DNA of 64,000 nt from Owenia fusiformis (Eukaryota; Annelida; Polychaeta; Sabellida; Oweniidae), in contig CAIIXF020000003.1 of NCBI GenBank assembly GCA_903813345.2, positions 17,498,931 to 17,562,930 of the forward strand. The letters are read 5' to 3'. The notes beneath the pieces are model-generated. The model saw only the letters and a list, made by a program, of their open reading frames with translations, had not been told where the DNA came from and did no database searches. This document shows, piece by piece, positions 34,090 through 45,364 of the stretch. The stretch's first letter is position 1, and each line of letters opens with the position of its first letter. Made by a program: the position numbers and the translations under genes.

Positions 34090-35370
34090 ATTACTTCTAC
34101 AAAGGACTACCTTAATAAAATACAGAATGATTGAAACAACTCCAGACATGTCAATAACACAGAACTGTACTACGCCTTTCTTAATAAGCCATATTACTTT
34201 AACAAAGGACTACCTTAATAAAATACAGAATGACTGAAACAACTCCAGACATGTCAATAACACAGAACTGTACTACGCCTTTCTTAATAAGCCATATTAC
34301 TTTAACAAAGGACTACCTTAATAAAATACAGAATGACTGAAACAACTCCAGACATGTCAATAACACAGAACTGTACTACGCCTACCTTAATTAGCCATAT
34401 TACTTTTACAAAGGACTACCTTAATAAAATACAGATTCACTGAAACAACTCCAGACATGTCAATAACACAGAACTGTACTACGCCTTTCTTAATAAGCCA
34501 TATTACTTTAACAAAGGACTACCTTAATAAAATACAGAATGACTGAAACAACTCCAGACATGTCAATAACACAGAACTGTACTGCACCCACCTTAATAAT
34601 AGCCATATTACTTTTACAAAGGACTACCTTAATAAAATACAGATTGACTGAAACAACTCCAGACATGTCAATAACACAGAACTGTACTACACCTACCTTA
34701 ATTAGCCATATTACTCTTACAAAGGACTACCTTAATAAAATACAGATTGACTGAAACAACTCCAGACATGTCAATAACACAGAACTGTACTACACCTACC
34801 TTAATTAGCCATATTACTTTTACAAAGGACTACCTTAATAAAATACAGAATGATTGAAACAACTCCAGACATGTTAATAACACAGAACTGTACTACGCCT
34901 ACCTAAATTAGCCATATTACTTGTACAAAGGACTACCTTTATAGAATCCAGAATGATTGAAACAACTCCAGACATGTTAATAACACAGAACTGTACTACG
35001 CCTACCTTAATTAGCCATATTACTTGTACAAAGGACTACCTCAATAGAATCCAGAATGATTGAAACAACTCCAGACATGTTAATAACACAGAACTGTACT
35101 ACGCCTACCTTAATTAGCCATATTACTTTTACAAAGGACTATCTTAATAAAATACAGAATGACTGAAACAACTCCAGACATGTCAATAACACAGAACTAT
35201 ACTACGCCTACCTTAATTAGCCATATTACTTTTACAAAGGACTACCTTAATAAAATACAGATTGACTGAAACAACTCCAGACATGTCAATAACACAGAAC
35301 TATACTACGCCTACCTTAATTAGCCATATTACTTGTACAAAAAGCTACTTTAGTAAAATACAGAATGATC
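34090..35370 (+). repeat. ~103-bp tandem array, twelve copies
   Basis: Unit: GAAACAACTCCAGACATGTC, AATAACACAGAACTGTACTA, CGCCTACCTTAATTAGCCAT, ATTACTTTTACAAAGGACTA and CCTTAATAAAATACAGAATG. TCCAGACATG recurs every 102-104 bp from 34141. Some neighbouring units share the same variants (TTTCTTAATAAG at the left; GTTAATAACAC with TAGAATCCAG at the right), showing local homogenisation. Non-coding. Confidence 0.9.
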
Positions 35371-35384
35371 GAAACATCCAATTG

Positions 35385-35480
35385 TTACCAAAGGGAAGCA
35401 ATATGCGATGATGAATTACGCAATGTTAAACACGAGGCAGAGTGACTACGATTGATTACAATATACCTTTCCTGAGTACA
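35385..35480 (+). repeat. Left copy of a dispersed direct repeat
   Basis: AAAGGGAAGCAATATGCGAT, GATGAATTACGCAATGTTAA and GATTGATTACAATATACCTT closely resemble 41768-41860 in the same orientation, about 6.4 kb away. The pair brackets the foldback and the TTAA element. Confidence 0.55.
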
Positions 35481-35694
35481 GTTAAACAAAAAAGCAATTG
35501 TCTGAAGGAAAGACACAATTCATTATTTCTTTTCCTGATGTTTTTTAATAATGCCTGCAGCAGTAATTCACAAACTGGAGAGTTTAAGCTAGCAATGTTT
35601 TTGACAACGTAACCACGAACACAGAGTCCATGAATCCAATACAGTAATGTATATAGCGTGCATACAAAGTAATACATTTCGTGGTAATTCACAA

Positions 35695-38475
35695 AGTAAT
35701 GTAGTGTGTGCCAAATTGCTTTTTAAGTGGCTTAGTTAGGCTAAACCTATGTTGTGGTAGCTTACTATGAATTGACCCATAGTCATTTTAGATTGATCTA
35801 TTATCTATTCATTTTTACTTGTCTGCAGTCAAAATAGTGACACGAAAGGGCTAAACGGCTTGCACCAAGGTGCGACCGTCAAAAAGATGAGTTTGAAAAA
35901 TATACATTTTTTTAAATAATACTTGTAAGTATACAAAATAAGATGCAAATTTGATATTGATGTGTAATGATAGTCCATTCGGGTGTGGTCATTTTATGAA
36001 AAACAATTATGGTAAAAAATTTGATATTTATGACCTTAAAATGTGTTTTCAATTAAAAAGTTACTGTTGTCAAGGATATTATTCCTATTTTATATAGTCA
36101 GTGTTTTTTAAATACACCAACAACCATTTCATTAGTTTTTGGCAAAGTAAATAATTATAGGGCTCACACAAGGATCAACTTTGTTCATAGCATTCTCATA
36201 TTAAGTGATGTTTTGAAAAAAATACGAAGGTAAACTCAATTTTATTCTTTATTTGTTGAAGAAAAAAACAATTATATGTTTGTTTTCTTGTTTCGACTGA
36301 AAAATCTCAATTCATCGCCCTTGCTTCGCAAGCAGGAGAGTCTACACCAGTACGAAGAAGTCTTCAAAAAGTTGATCCTTGTGTGAGCCCTACAATTATT
36401 TACTTTGTCAAAAACTTATATAATGGTTATTCAGATATATAAAAATCATTTAATAGGTAAAATAGGAATAGTATCATTGACTATTGATTTTGAATAAAAA
36501 AGTATTACGAGCATATAGTGCATCCCTTAGTTTATAGCTTGCAGACAGACATCATCTTGTAGTAATGGGTGTGACAGTGATGAGACGGGAATTGATTTTA
36601 TCAATGCAAGTTTTGACAATCCTAGTATTGATGGTTTATCTTACGGACGTCATATTAAAAGATACCAATTTGCATTACATCAAAGTTTGATTTGTTCACA
36701 AATACGTGTCAGAGTGATACCTGTAGCAGTTGCACTAGATTGATATACAAGATATGTGTGAGCATTCATTGCAACATTTACTTAAGAGTTATAATTTTAC
36801 TAAATCTGGGTAACCTTAGTTTTGAAACATTGGGAAAACTCAAACTATCCATTGTTTTCAACATAATTTCGGTAATTTTTGAAAATTGGTATCTCCAAAA
36901 CTAGACTTTCATTACAATTCTACTTGTTGAATAATATTTTCATGCAATTCAAGTAAAAAAGAAGAACCTCTGTTGAGTAAATAATTTCAAAAAAATGTTG
37001 AGATGGGTTCCCTATTCATAGTTTTTAGATTGTTTGAATGATATTTTATAATCTTTGAGAATTGAAAGATAACATACATGTATTGTGTTTTTGAGAAATG
37101 TCATATTTATATGACGATCAGATATCACTTGCCATACTATACCTGGTCCTTTGCCAATTTGAAGTGAATTGTAAAATCATAGAAGAGAGGTAATATCCAA
37201 ATATGAGGTCATGAGTTAAAGACTGCAATCAGTAATCAACAGTCACGTTGACTAAGTTTTTCACGAGAGTTACTTTCTCTAGTAGTTCTGAATTGGATCA
37301 GTAAGCGAATGTGTTTCCCAAAATCTAGATTTAAAGCAAATTTAAAGTTTAATGGCCAAAGCAGGTTCAACATATTATGTTTAGCTAAATCAAACAACAA
37401 ATAATATGACCATTTAATTCACACTAGTTTCTTCATATGCCTGGACTAAAATATCCCGAATCTGTTTGAGTGAAATAACCAAATGTGCCCAATAATATGA
37501 GTATATTTGAGTATTGTCTCTTCACTTTCCAGTCAAAAATGTAAGATTTAAAAATATTTTTACAAATAATTGCAGTAAAACATGCAAAATATAATGCACA
37601 TTGGTTATTGAAATGTAAAGATAGTCCATGAGGGTATGGTTATATTATTAAAAACAATTATGGTAAAAATTTGGTATTTCTAACCATATAATGCTTTTTA
37701 TTCCAAGTTCAATGACATTCTTCCTATTTTACCTTTGAAATGATTTTCATACCGATGAATAACCATTATATCAGTTTCTGGTAAAGTAAATAAGTGTAGG
37801 GCTTACACAAGGATCAACGTTTTTTAAGACTGTTTATGTACTTGTATATCCCCTGCCGTTCTAAGAGGAAGAGCAATGAATTGCGATTTTTCAGTCAAAA
37901 CAATAAAATAAACATACTCTGTTTATTTTGTTAAACATTTAACAAATAAAATTGTGTTTAACCTTATATTTTTTCAAAACATCACTAAATATGAAAATAT
38001 TGCAAATAAAGTTGATCCTTGTGTGAGCCCTATATTTATTTACTTTGCCAAAAATGAATATAATGGTAATTAAAATATTTTGAAAACATTAAATAGGTGA
38101 AATAGGAATATTATCATTGACAACCATGACTTTTGAATTAAGATGGTATTTTCAGGTCAGAAATATATAATTCTTCACAATTATTGTTTTTTATAAAAAT
38201 GGCCACACGCAAATGAACTATCATACTTATCAATATCAAATTTGCCTACTATATTGTATACCCATTGCTATTATTTGAAAAAAATAATTTTTTATCAAAC
38301 TCATCTTTTTGATGGTTGCACCTTGGTGCAAGCCGTTTAGCCCTTTCGTGTCACCTTTTTTACTGCAGACAAGTAAAAATGAATAGTTGATGGATCAATC
38401 TATAATGATAATGGGTCACTTCATAGTAAGCTACCACAACATAGGTTTTTGTGATTTTCTGGAGTTTTGGCACAC
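35695..38475. mobile_element. 2.8-kb nested foldback element
   Basis: Outer arms: CCTATGTTGTGGTAGCTTAC (35747) with GTAAGCTACCACAACATAGG (38428), and GACACGAAAGGGCTAAACGG with CCGTTTAGCCCTTTCGTGTC, continuing through GCACCAAGGTGC. Within each half lies a second palindrome: GGGCTCACACAAGGATCAAC (36160) with GTTGATCCTTGTGTGAGCCC (36373), and GGGCTTACACAAGGATCAAC (37799) with GTTGATCCTTGTGTGAGCCC (38010). A unique spacer (about 36530-37600) separates the halves. No transposase was found. Confidence 0.7.
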
Positions 38476-38588
38476 ACTAATGCATTTAATGGTAATTTAC
38501 AAAGTTTACCTTTTGTGGTAGTAGTTCACAAAATTAATACCTTTAGTGGAAATCCATTGAATGGTAATTTATAAGGCAATGCCTTAAA

Positions 38589-41506
38589 GGGAATGCGAAG
38601 TTTTGTCCCTTAAACTTGATAATAAGTTAGAATAAAGATATATCTTTGAATCCAACTTAGTTTTATTGTTCTATCATTATCCTTTTAATTGTTATTGAGC
38701 CCCGGGTTTTGCATATGAACTGGACCACGGAGCTGCCATTTCAACCGTAAAGTGGTTCTTTACGACATTGTTATGACGTCATTGATGCCAGATTGATGCT
38801 TTGGCATTCCAAAAGTTTTGTGGCGCCATTTTTGAATCAAAAAATGAATGCCGAGTTGTTGCCATTCCAAAACCGAAGAAATCATTTCAAAGGAACTAAA
38901 AGAATACGTATATACCACCCATAATAAAGAACGATTTCAATAGAATATTAACGCCGGCATTTTCGGAATTGCTTTTTACCTATCTAGACATGGAATGCGG
39001 GTTAGATTTATTCTTTATTTACACTTGAAACAATCTGGGATTCGTTTTTATTAGGTCTAGCGCTAAATGCGAACAGAGAATGCTAATTCTATCAGGCGAA
39101 TGCAAACTATTTGAATAAAACATAATAAAATTAATTCAACCAACCCATCTTGAATTTCCAAGAATGCAATGGTTTAAATTTGCAAGTCTCATTACAAAAG
39201 TACGTGTTCGTACTTTAATATTCATTGCATTTATGTTTATCTTTAACACAGGTATTCAAAGAAATTAAAATTTTAAAATTAAATTTTAAAACCGTATTCA
39301 ATTACTATCATTGATTCTTAGCCTCACGTCACATTTTTACGGGGACCGTACGGTCTATCATTTCTGTGGTAAGCAGGATTTCTACGGTTGCCTAAGTATT
39401 TCTGCAGTCAGATAATTTAGCAGTCACATTTGCTAAGATAGCCGTACGGCGTATCTTGATTATGAGGAAAAACTACGATTCCCGTACAGCTGATAAATGA
39501 TGACGCACGATCAGTGTAGGGCGGCCCTACGACGTGCATAGTTTTTGTTGAAGGCATCCACAAGGGGTTCTATGGTTCGGAAAGGTCAATTTTAACCTAT
39601 GAAATCCAAGCGCAGCCGCAAGTCGACCGTGAACCCGACGTACGGCCGTCGTGAGACCTACGGTTTGGCTGCTGCTTGTTGATATCTATAGTGACCACAG
39701 GAAAGAAAAAGTTATAACTCCGACTCTACGCCTGATAAAAACTGGATATGTCGTGTACATAGACAACAAGGTGCAGTGACCTTAAGTCGACTGTAGTTTT
39801 CCTATGTTTGCCGCAGAAATTTACTGATTTCAGGGAAATACGATCGACGTGTGGTCGCATTGAACAAATGTGACTGAAGCTTTTAAACTTCCACTTATTT
39901 TCCGATATAGAAAAACAAAAGGTTGTATGCCATTAAATTGAAAATCATTATTTCGAAAATACTGTAGAACTGTACTTACCACGGATGTTATATAATTAAA
40001 TTCGAGCTCGAAATCAGTAATTGTTTTTAGCAAAAAATAAATATATAATAAAATAAATATTAAACTATTGGCGTACTATCAATACGGCAATTGCCTTATC
40101 GTCGTTGAAATGAAATATCATACTACAATCGACCCCATCGTCTCCCCGCATCACTGAATGTTATGAGCCTTCTCTTGTCATGATCCAAGGTGAAATACCA
40201 TTGAATTTTGAAAACCTTTTTTGTCATATCGAATGTCGCTACGGTGATATGATGATTGAAATTGGTCGTTTAACAACTGAGAAAAATTAAACATTACGTA
40301 TTATTCTTTGAAAATATGACAGTGGCATGTCCTTGTAAAGCTATTGCCAATCTTAGTATTGAGGAGATTGACATTTACATACGTATCATTTAGACGACAT
40401 CGATTTTTCGTTTTTTGTTTGCGTTTTTCATCAGAATTTAAATGGCTAAACACTTTAGGGAGTTACTGTTTCATTGGATTACTACTTTTTGTTTTATTTC
40501 TTTCATTCTCCAATATGCACCTATTCATATTTGAATAGAATACTACAGATTGAAGAAATCTATCACTTATGATTAGGTAAGAAAGCAATTGCGGCAGTAT
40601 GTCTATTTGCCGACGTAAACCTTAAGGTTAATAATGATGTGCCGTAAATGCTCATCAGCGCATTAATGAACATTAGCATAGATTTTGATATTTTAAATGG
40701 TATGTCGTGTATTTACATAAATATGGTAAATGCAACTATTTGTTGGATGCGTTCAGCCGATGATATAACTTACTTATTTTCACCACAAATACGCCAACAA
40801 ATTAGCCACATTAATCTTAGTTAAAATAAATCCCCATTGATGCACAGTAATGCATTTATATAATTATGTGTAAATGCCATTTTGTATATTTTAATGCATT
40901 TACCTCATTTATTGGTTAAATATACAAGAAAGCATTTACAGGATTTGAACAGATTTATCCTTTTTGACCCAATGTTATCATTATATAAAATAATTCTAGT
41001 GGATATTTTTCAAGTGGAATATAATGCGATGACTTCCGAATCGCGCAGCCGATATCTCATAAGTTTAGTGATTTTTCTACCTAGCCTATACTATATCACA
41101 TTGGAGAAAATAAATACAAACATTTGAAAAAATACATTGCAACAATTCAATTGAAGAATATATTGAAACAACTTTTCAAAATATATGATATGATATGGAC
41201 ATGAACATGCGGCAACAATGTTAAGCGGACAGAAATAGTTATAAAATATCAGTGAAATGTGTTCTATTTCTGCGATCCGAGTATGACGTGATTATATAGC
41301 GACATTTTCCAGGCATCAATTTTAAGGCATCAATGACGTCATTGATACATAACAATGGCGGCATCCGCAGCGATCCAGATATGGGTACTTTGAACTTGAA
41401 TTATATGTTAGTTCAAACACGATATGTCCCATGGGTGAGCTGAAGTGATAAATGATGGTTATAAGTAGCCAGCGTGTAAATTAGAACATGAAACTTCGCA
41501 TTCCCT
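38589..41506. mobile_element. ~2.9-kb non-autonomous TTAA element (Kolobok/T2-like)
   Basis: The left border is TTAA|AGGGAATGCGAAGTTT near 38585 and the right border is AAACTTCGCATTCCCT|TTAA near 41511. This gives perfect ~16-bp terminal inverted repeats and TTAA at both ends (coordinates good to a few bases). A GACGTCATTGAT motif lies near each end (38776 and 41335). Interior blocks near 39350-39660 contain repeated CCGTACGG palindromes. Frames of 64 and 81 codons (40344 and 40882) show no transposase character. Confidence 0.6.
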
Positions 41507-42340
41507 TTAAGTTAAAATAGAATAAAAATGATGCATTATTGTAAAAATCTAGTTTTCCTGAAATAAAGTTTGCACTGGGGATTTTTAGAAAATAGACATG
41601 ACAAGGATATGAGCCAAAAATGTTCTTAAATAAAAAAGCTTTTGTTTAGATTGCTCTGTAGACCTGATTCTTCCTTTCTAAAAATGAATAAATAACTCTT
41701 GGGGGGGGTTTCACTTTTAAAGGGATCTCTTGTCTCCCTTACAAAACTAGTTTAACCTCTCTTGTCAGCAAAGGGAAGCAATATTTGATGAATTACAGAA
41801 TGTCAAACAGATGCTTTCTTAGATCTTTTAATTGATTACAATATAATTTCCTGTAACTTAATACAATTAAGGTAAGTTAGTTAATGTAGGTAAGGCACAA
41901 TATACAATTAAGGTTTAGTCAGTTAAGGTAAGTCCGGTATAATGAATCTGTGTACTAAATCTTCAACAAAGGGAACATTCGAGTATCGAGTCCAAATGTC
42001 CCCCCCCCCTTATAACCAATGTTTAAAATACTGTTTAACAAATGCTGCCCTTCGTGGATTCTCATTTTGAAGATTGGGTTGCTAAATAGACAACAAGTGC
42101 AATGATGAAAAAACGGACAATGATGAATAACATTGTCAATCATATTTAATGAACCTCAATATGTCATTCTACAAATTGTCACATTCAATAAATCAACGTT
42201 TCAAAAATTAAGTGCACAAGTTATTGAGGTTATCCTGACACGGATCTCTAGAAATCTGAATAATTTCAATATTCCTCTTCATAAAATATCAATAAGTAAA
42301 TTCTTATCAAAATATTGTCGACTGGAGTAACAAATAACGA
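41507..42340. other. No gene; right copy of a dispersed direct repeat at 41768-41860
   Basis: 41768-41860 (AAAGGGAAGCAATATTTGAT, GAATTACAGAATGTCAAACA, GATTGATTACAATATAATTT-like) resembles 35385-35480. A G-run and a C-run lie at 41701-41708 and 42001-42008. A short AATTAAGG(T)/TTAAGGTAAGT repeat lies at 41865-41935. Confidence 0.45.
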
Positions 42341-42410
42341 ACAAGGCATTAACATAAAATAAAAATAAAAATTCTTCATGTTGAAATATGTTATCACAAA
42401 TGTGTAATGA

Positions 42411-42722
42411 GGCATTAACATGCAAAATGTCACCACCTGCCATTTGTAACAAACAGACATTGTTTACCAACCATAAACCACCATCTGCTGAAATGTCACA
42501 TTTAGGTGTCAATATGACATATCATTCTCTCCTCTCACCAAGTTACTATCTGCATATTGCTATACAAGTGTAACAAATTGTTACAGATCATGAATAATGA
42601 TGGTTACAAAAGTGTGACAATTGTTACAGATACCAAATACAGAATGCCTACTTAAATTACAAAATAAAAAAAACAGTGGCTATGACAATAATTCATCACT
42701 TCTTGGTGTTGACACGATAATC
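42411..42722 (+). mobile_element. Helentron/pearl-like element with short AATTGTTACAGAT core
   Basis: The 5' end is GAGGCATTAACATGCAAAAT, GTCACCACCTGCCATTTGTA. The interior carries two AACAAATTGTTACAGAT / GACAATTGTTACAGAT repeats. A decayed 3' end (ATTCATCACTTCTTGGTGTTGACAC) keeps the hairpin partly. A second partial 5' end (CAAGGCATTAACATAAAAT) lies at 42342. Confidence 0.55.
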
Positions 42723-44276
42723 TCACCGAGACATAAATAACAAATTGCATAAATTAGACATTTTACAACTTCACGTTGGGAAAATAAAAGAACTCAGTGA
42801 TCGAGAATAGTTTTTTTGAATTGGTAATTATACTATTGATTTGATACGAGATCTCAGCTGTTAGACAAAAACTGACAAGAATTAATCGCAGGATTTCTAG
42901 CTTCGGCCGAGCGCACGATAATTATAATTGATTGTAAATAGCTGAAACAAGCTAGAAGCAAAACTGACATGATGGAAATGAGAATGTGAAGAAAATGTGA
43001 AGAACGGCAAAAGGATCATAGAAGTCAATTGCAGTTGACAGGTACCAGACTATAAATGTAATCGCACGTTTTACAGAAAATAAACTAAAAAGGAGGATAT
43101 AATGGAGAAAACATTTTAGGAGTAATAACTGAAAATCTAATATTTAATCAATTGGTCAATTATTAGTATTTACTATTTGGATGCAATGTTATACACGCAA
43201 GTTAAATTGAAGCTTTTATCAAATCCATTTGTAAATCAAATTCATGGATTGAATCTGTTCATTGTTTTATTCATTTTGTTCATTAATTCACGAAAATAAA
43301 CTTAAGTGGTGTTTATTTTCATTTGACACGGAGAGAATCAAGGGAATTGACACAGAGAGAATCAACGGAAAAACAAGCACTCAATCAGATTCACTTAGAT
43401 AAAAAACTGGAATTATGGATGACGATTGACTAATGTTGAATAATTTGCCAGGGAATTCTTTCTCCTATAAAAGCATAAAAGGCTTGAGCTTAGCTTAGAT
43501 ATGATATTGGAAGCCTATGTTTCGGAGGATTTTCAGCACAGCAAGTAGTCGTTAATAATATAGAAAATGTACAATGCAATATCATCAATGAGGAACCTTG
43601 GGAAGTATAATTAATAATGGGAATTTATTGGAAATTAATTGAATCACCTTGGCCCATGTAAAACTGACACTGGCTGAAAGAAAATTTATTGAATTGTGCC
43701 AGGACGCTGATTTCAGGTAGAGCTGGAATTTCACGGCATAGATCTGCGTTATTAATTGTATACTGTGGGCTAAATAAGATTTCAACATTTGAACAGAATG
43801 GAGAAATAAGGATTATAAATCTGATATATGTGGTTATACACTATTGACACTGCTTAGATGCAAAGCTTGAAAAAAGTTAGAATAAAACATTTATTTTTGC
43901 GTTGAACTATTTGTTATCCATTATATTCCCAAGGCAAGATAAGATAAATGTGAATCGGGATAAACAAGAACAATTATGGATATAAATATGAGATTGAAGT
44001 AAAGCTAAAGTGAAAAGTTGTTATAAAATTCCCGAGGCTCTATAAGATTTATGCTTACGAGAAAAGGAAGTATTATTAATACTTTTGATTAATAGAAACG
44101 ATATAATAGAATCAATCTACAATGATTACCGAATGGATCTGATATCGCCAAAGGTAATTATATCGTAAAACAAAAGAAAGCTGTTCTAATACAGAGGCAA
44201 CGATTGATACAGGAAAGTAACACAAACTAATACATCTTAAGATTTGTAAACAAAGTATCTAAAAACATTATCTATA
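42723..44276. other. No gene; upstream region of the KCNE-like ORF
   Basis: AT-rich; frames up to 67 codons without homology. CACGGAGAGAATCAAGG / CACAGAGAGAATCAACGG (43327 and 43351) is a small duplication. No core promoter could be assigned with confidence. Confidence 0.35.
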
Positions 44277-44327
44277 ATGGATCAAGACGATCAACAATAC
44301 TTAATAAATAACACAAATTGCTTCTGA
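44277..44327 (+). CDS. Possible 16-residue upstream ORF of the KCNE-like gene
   Basis: ATG at 44277 reads MDQDDQQYLINNTNCF and then stops at TGA (44325-44327), four codons before and in frame with the main ATG at 44340. It could damp translation of the main ORF if both are on one mRNA. An acceptor-like CTTCTGATCTGCCAG ends at 44335, so an intron could remove this uORF from the transcript. Confidence 0.25.
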   Translation: MDQDDQQYLINNTNCF

Positions 44328-44339
44328 TCTGCCAGCATC

Positions 44340-44861
44340 ATGATTGGTAACCCGGGTATTCAAGATCTACTATGTCGGATAGCGAACAACGTGAATGCAT
44401 CTGCAACACAGGGACTAAATTCTAAAATGAACGATCCTCATCCAGGACCAGGACTACTTTTTGACCATATCGACTCCCAGGAAAATATCCAATGGGGCTT
44501 ATGTCCGAATTTATCAGCATTAATCAAGGAGCATAATCCAGTGGATGAAAGACCATATCACAGAACTCAACTTGACGCATTCGTCTACATAATTATCGTA
44601 CTCGTATTTTACGCATTTGCGATGATATTCCTCATGATCAAATATATACGACGCGAGCGCGACGCAAGTGACGCTAATTTCTATTATGTTCAATTTGCAG
44701 AAGACAATGTCTCACATAAAGATGTCCAAATACAAGAAAGTATGGAAACATTTGAACTACAAAATCCCGATGAAAGAACTACTTTAATTCATGAACCAAG
44801 CTTAGAAATAAGAATTGACAGAGATGAGTCTATTATATTAGATGATGAATGTCCAGTATGA
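44340..44861 (+). CDS. KCNE-like single-pass membrane protein (putative potassium-channel beta subunit)
   Basis: This intact 173-codon frame is the longest non-repeat, non-tubulin ORF in the plus strand. Layout: residues 1-79 hydrophilic with two N-glycosylation sequons (N19-A-S and N57-L-S) and two cysteines (12 and 55). Residues 80-100 form one hydrophobic segment (AFVYIIIVLVFYAFAMIFLM). A basic stop-transfer K-Y-I-R-R-E-R (101-107) is followed by an acidic tail of about 66 residues. There is no signal peptide, so type I topology as in KCNE proteins is expected. The Y-x3-V-x2-F-Y ... M-x2-Y-I-R pattern, followed a few residues on by an aromatic-rich F-Y-Y-V segment, matches the KCNE1/KCNE4 membrane and juxtamembrane region. 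KCNE proteins modulate Kv channels such as KCNQ1. The coding region is in one exon, as in vertebrate KCNE genes. Start chosen as the first ATG after an in-frame stop. Function is inferred from topology and motif only. The alternative is an unrelated single-pass protein. Confidence 0.6.
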   Translation: MIGNPGIQDLLCRIANNVNASATQGLNSKMNDPHPGPGLLFDHIDSQENIQWGLCPNLSALIKEHNPVDERPYHRTQLDAFVYIIIVLVFYAFAMIFLMIKYIRRERDASDANFYYVQFAEDNVSHKDVQIQESMETFELQNPDERTTLIHEPSLEIRIDRDESIILDDECPV

Positions 44862-45180
44862 CACATTTATGTGTCTGGACATAATGGATTTGCTTTATGT
44901 GTCAAAATGTGGCTTTCAGTGAAACATGAGGGGTAATGATATAAATATTTCTTATCTAAAACACTGTCATTAAATGATAAAAATGATAAAAACTTGTTCA
45001 TCATTAGTTATATGTCAGGCAGCATTTTCAAGGTAATGACATATCCATAAATGGAATATCAGCCATTGTGCTTACAAGCCCTTACATGTTCTGTACATAC
45101 AATAATCATTTTTTCCTTTATACACTTTATGAGAGGCCGTTATTTGCAATATGATTGTGTAGTGAGGGTCACACATCGTC
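44862..45180. other. 3' flank of the KCNE-like ORF
   Basis: AT-rich; ATGATAAAAATGATAAAAAC at 44975 is low complexity. AATAAA near 45266 lies already in LINE-derived DNA. No clear poly(A) site. Confidence 0.35.
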
Positions 45181-45214
45181 AGTTCCCACACTCAAACACT
45201 ACATTCTAAGCAAG

Positions 45215-45324
45215 ACTAGAACAAACATCAAAGGAAATCTCTCATATTATTTGTACATAAAGGCAATAAAACAAACTCTAAATCATATTTTTTTGACATG
45301 TTCCCTTGTCTCAAAATATTTTTC

Positions 45325-45331
<7 letters not shown>
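45215..45331 (+). pseudogene. Fragment of a LINE ORF2 (zinc-knuckle region), plus strand
   Basis: Plus-strand reading near 45250-45330 gives IKQTLNHIFLTCSLVSKYFS. This resembles the 'E-T-x-x-H-I-F-x-x-C-x-x-x-x-x-F-W' zf-RVT region near the C-terminus of LINE polymerases. It is cut off by the T-tract of the minus-strand LINE. The 41-bp repeats on the other side (46258-46445) read as related FLRCSLISIF-type peptides, as if the newer LINE split this older one. Confidence 0.35.
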
Positions 45332-45364
<33 letters not shown>

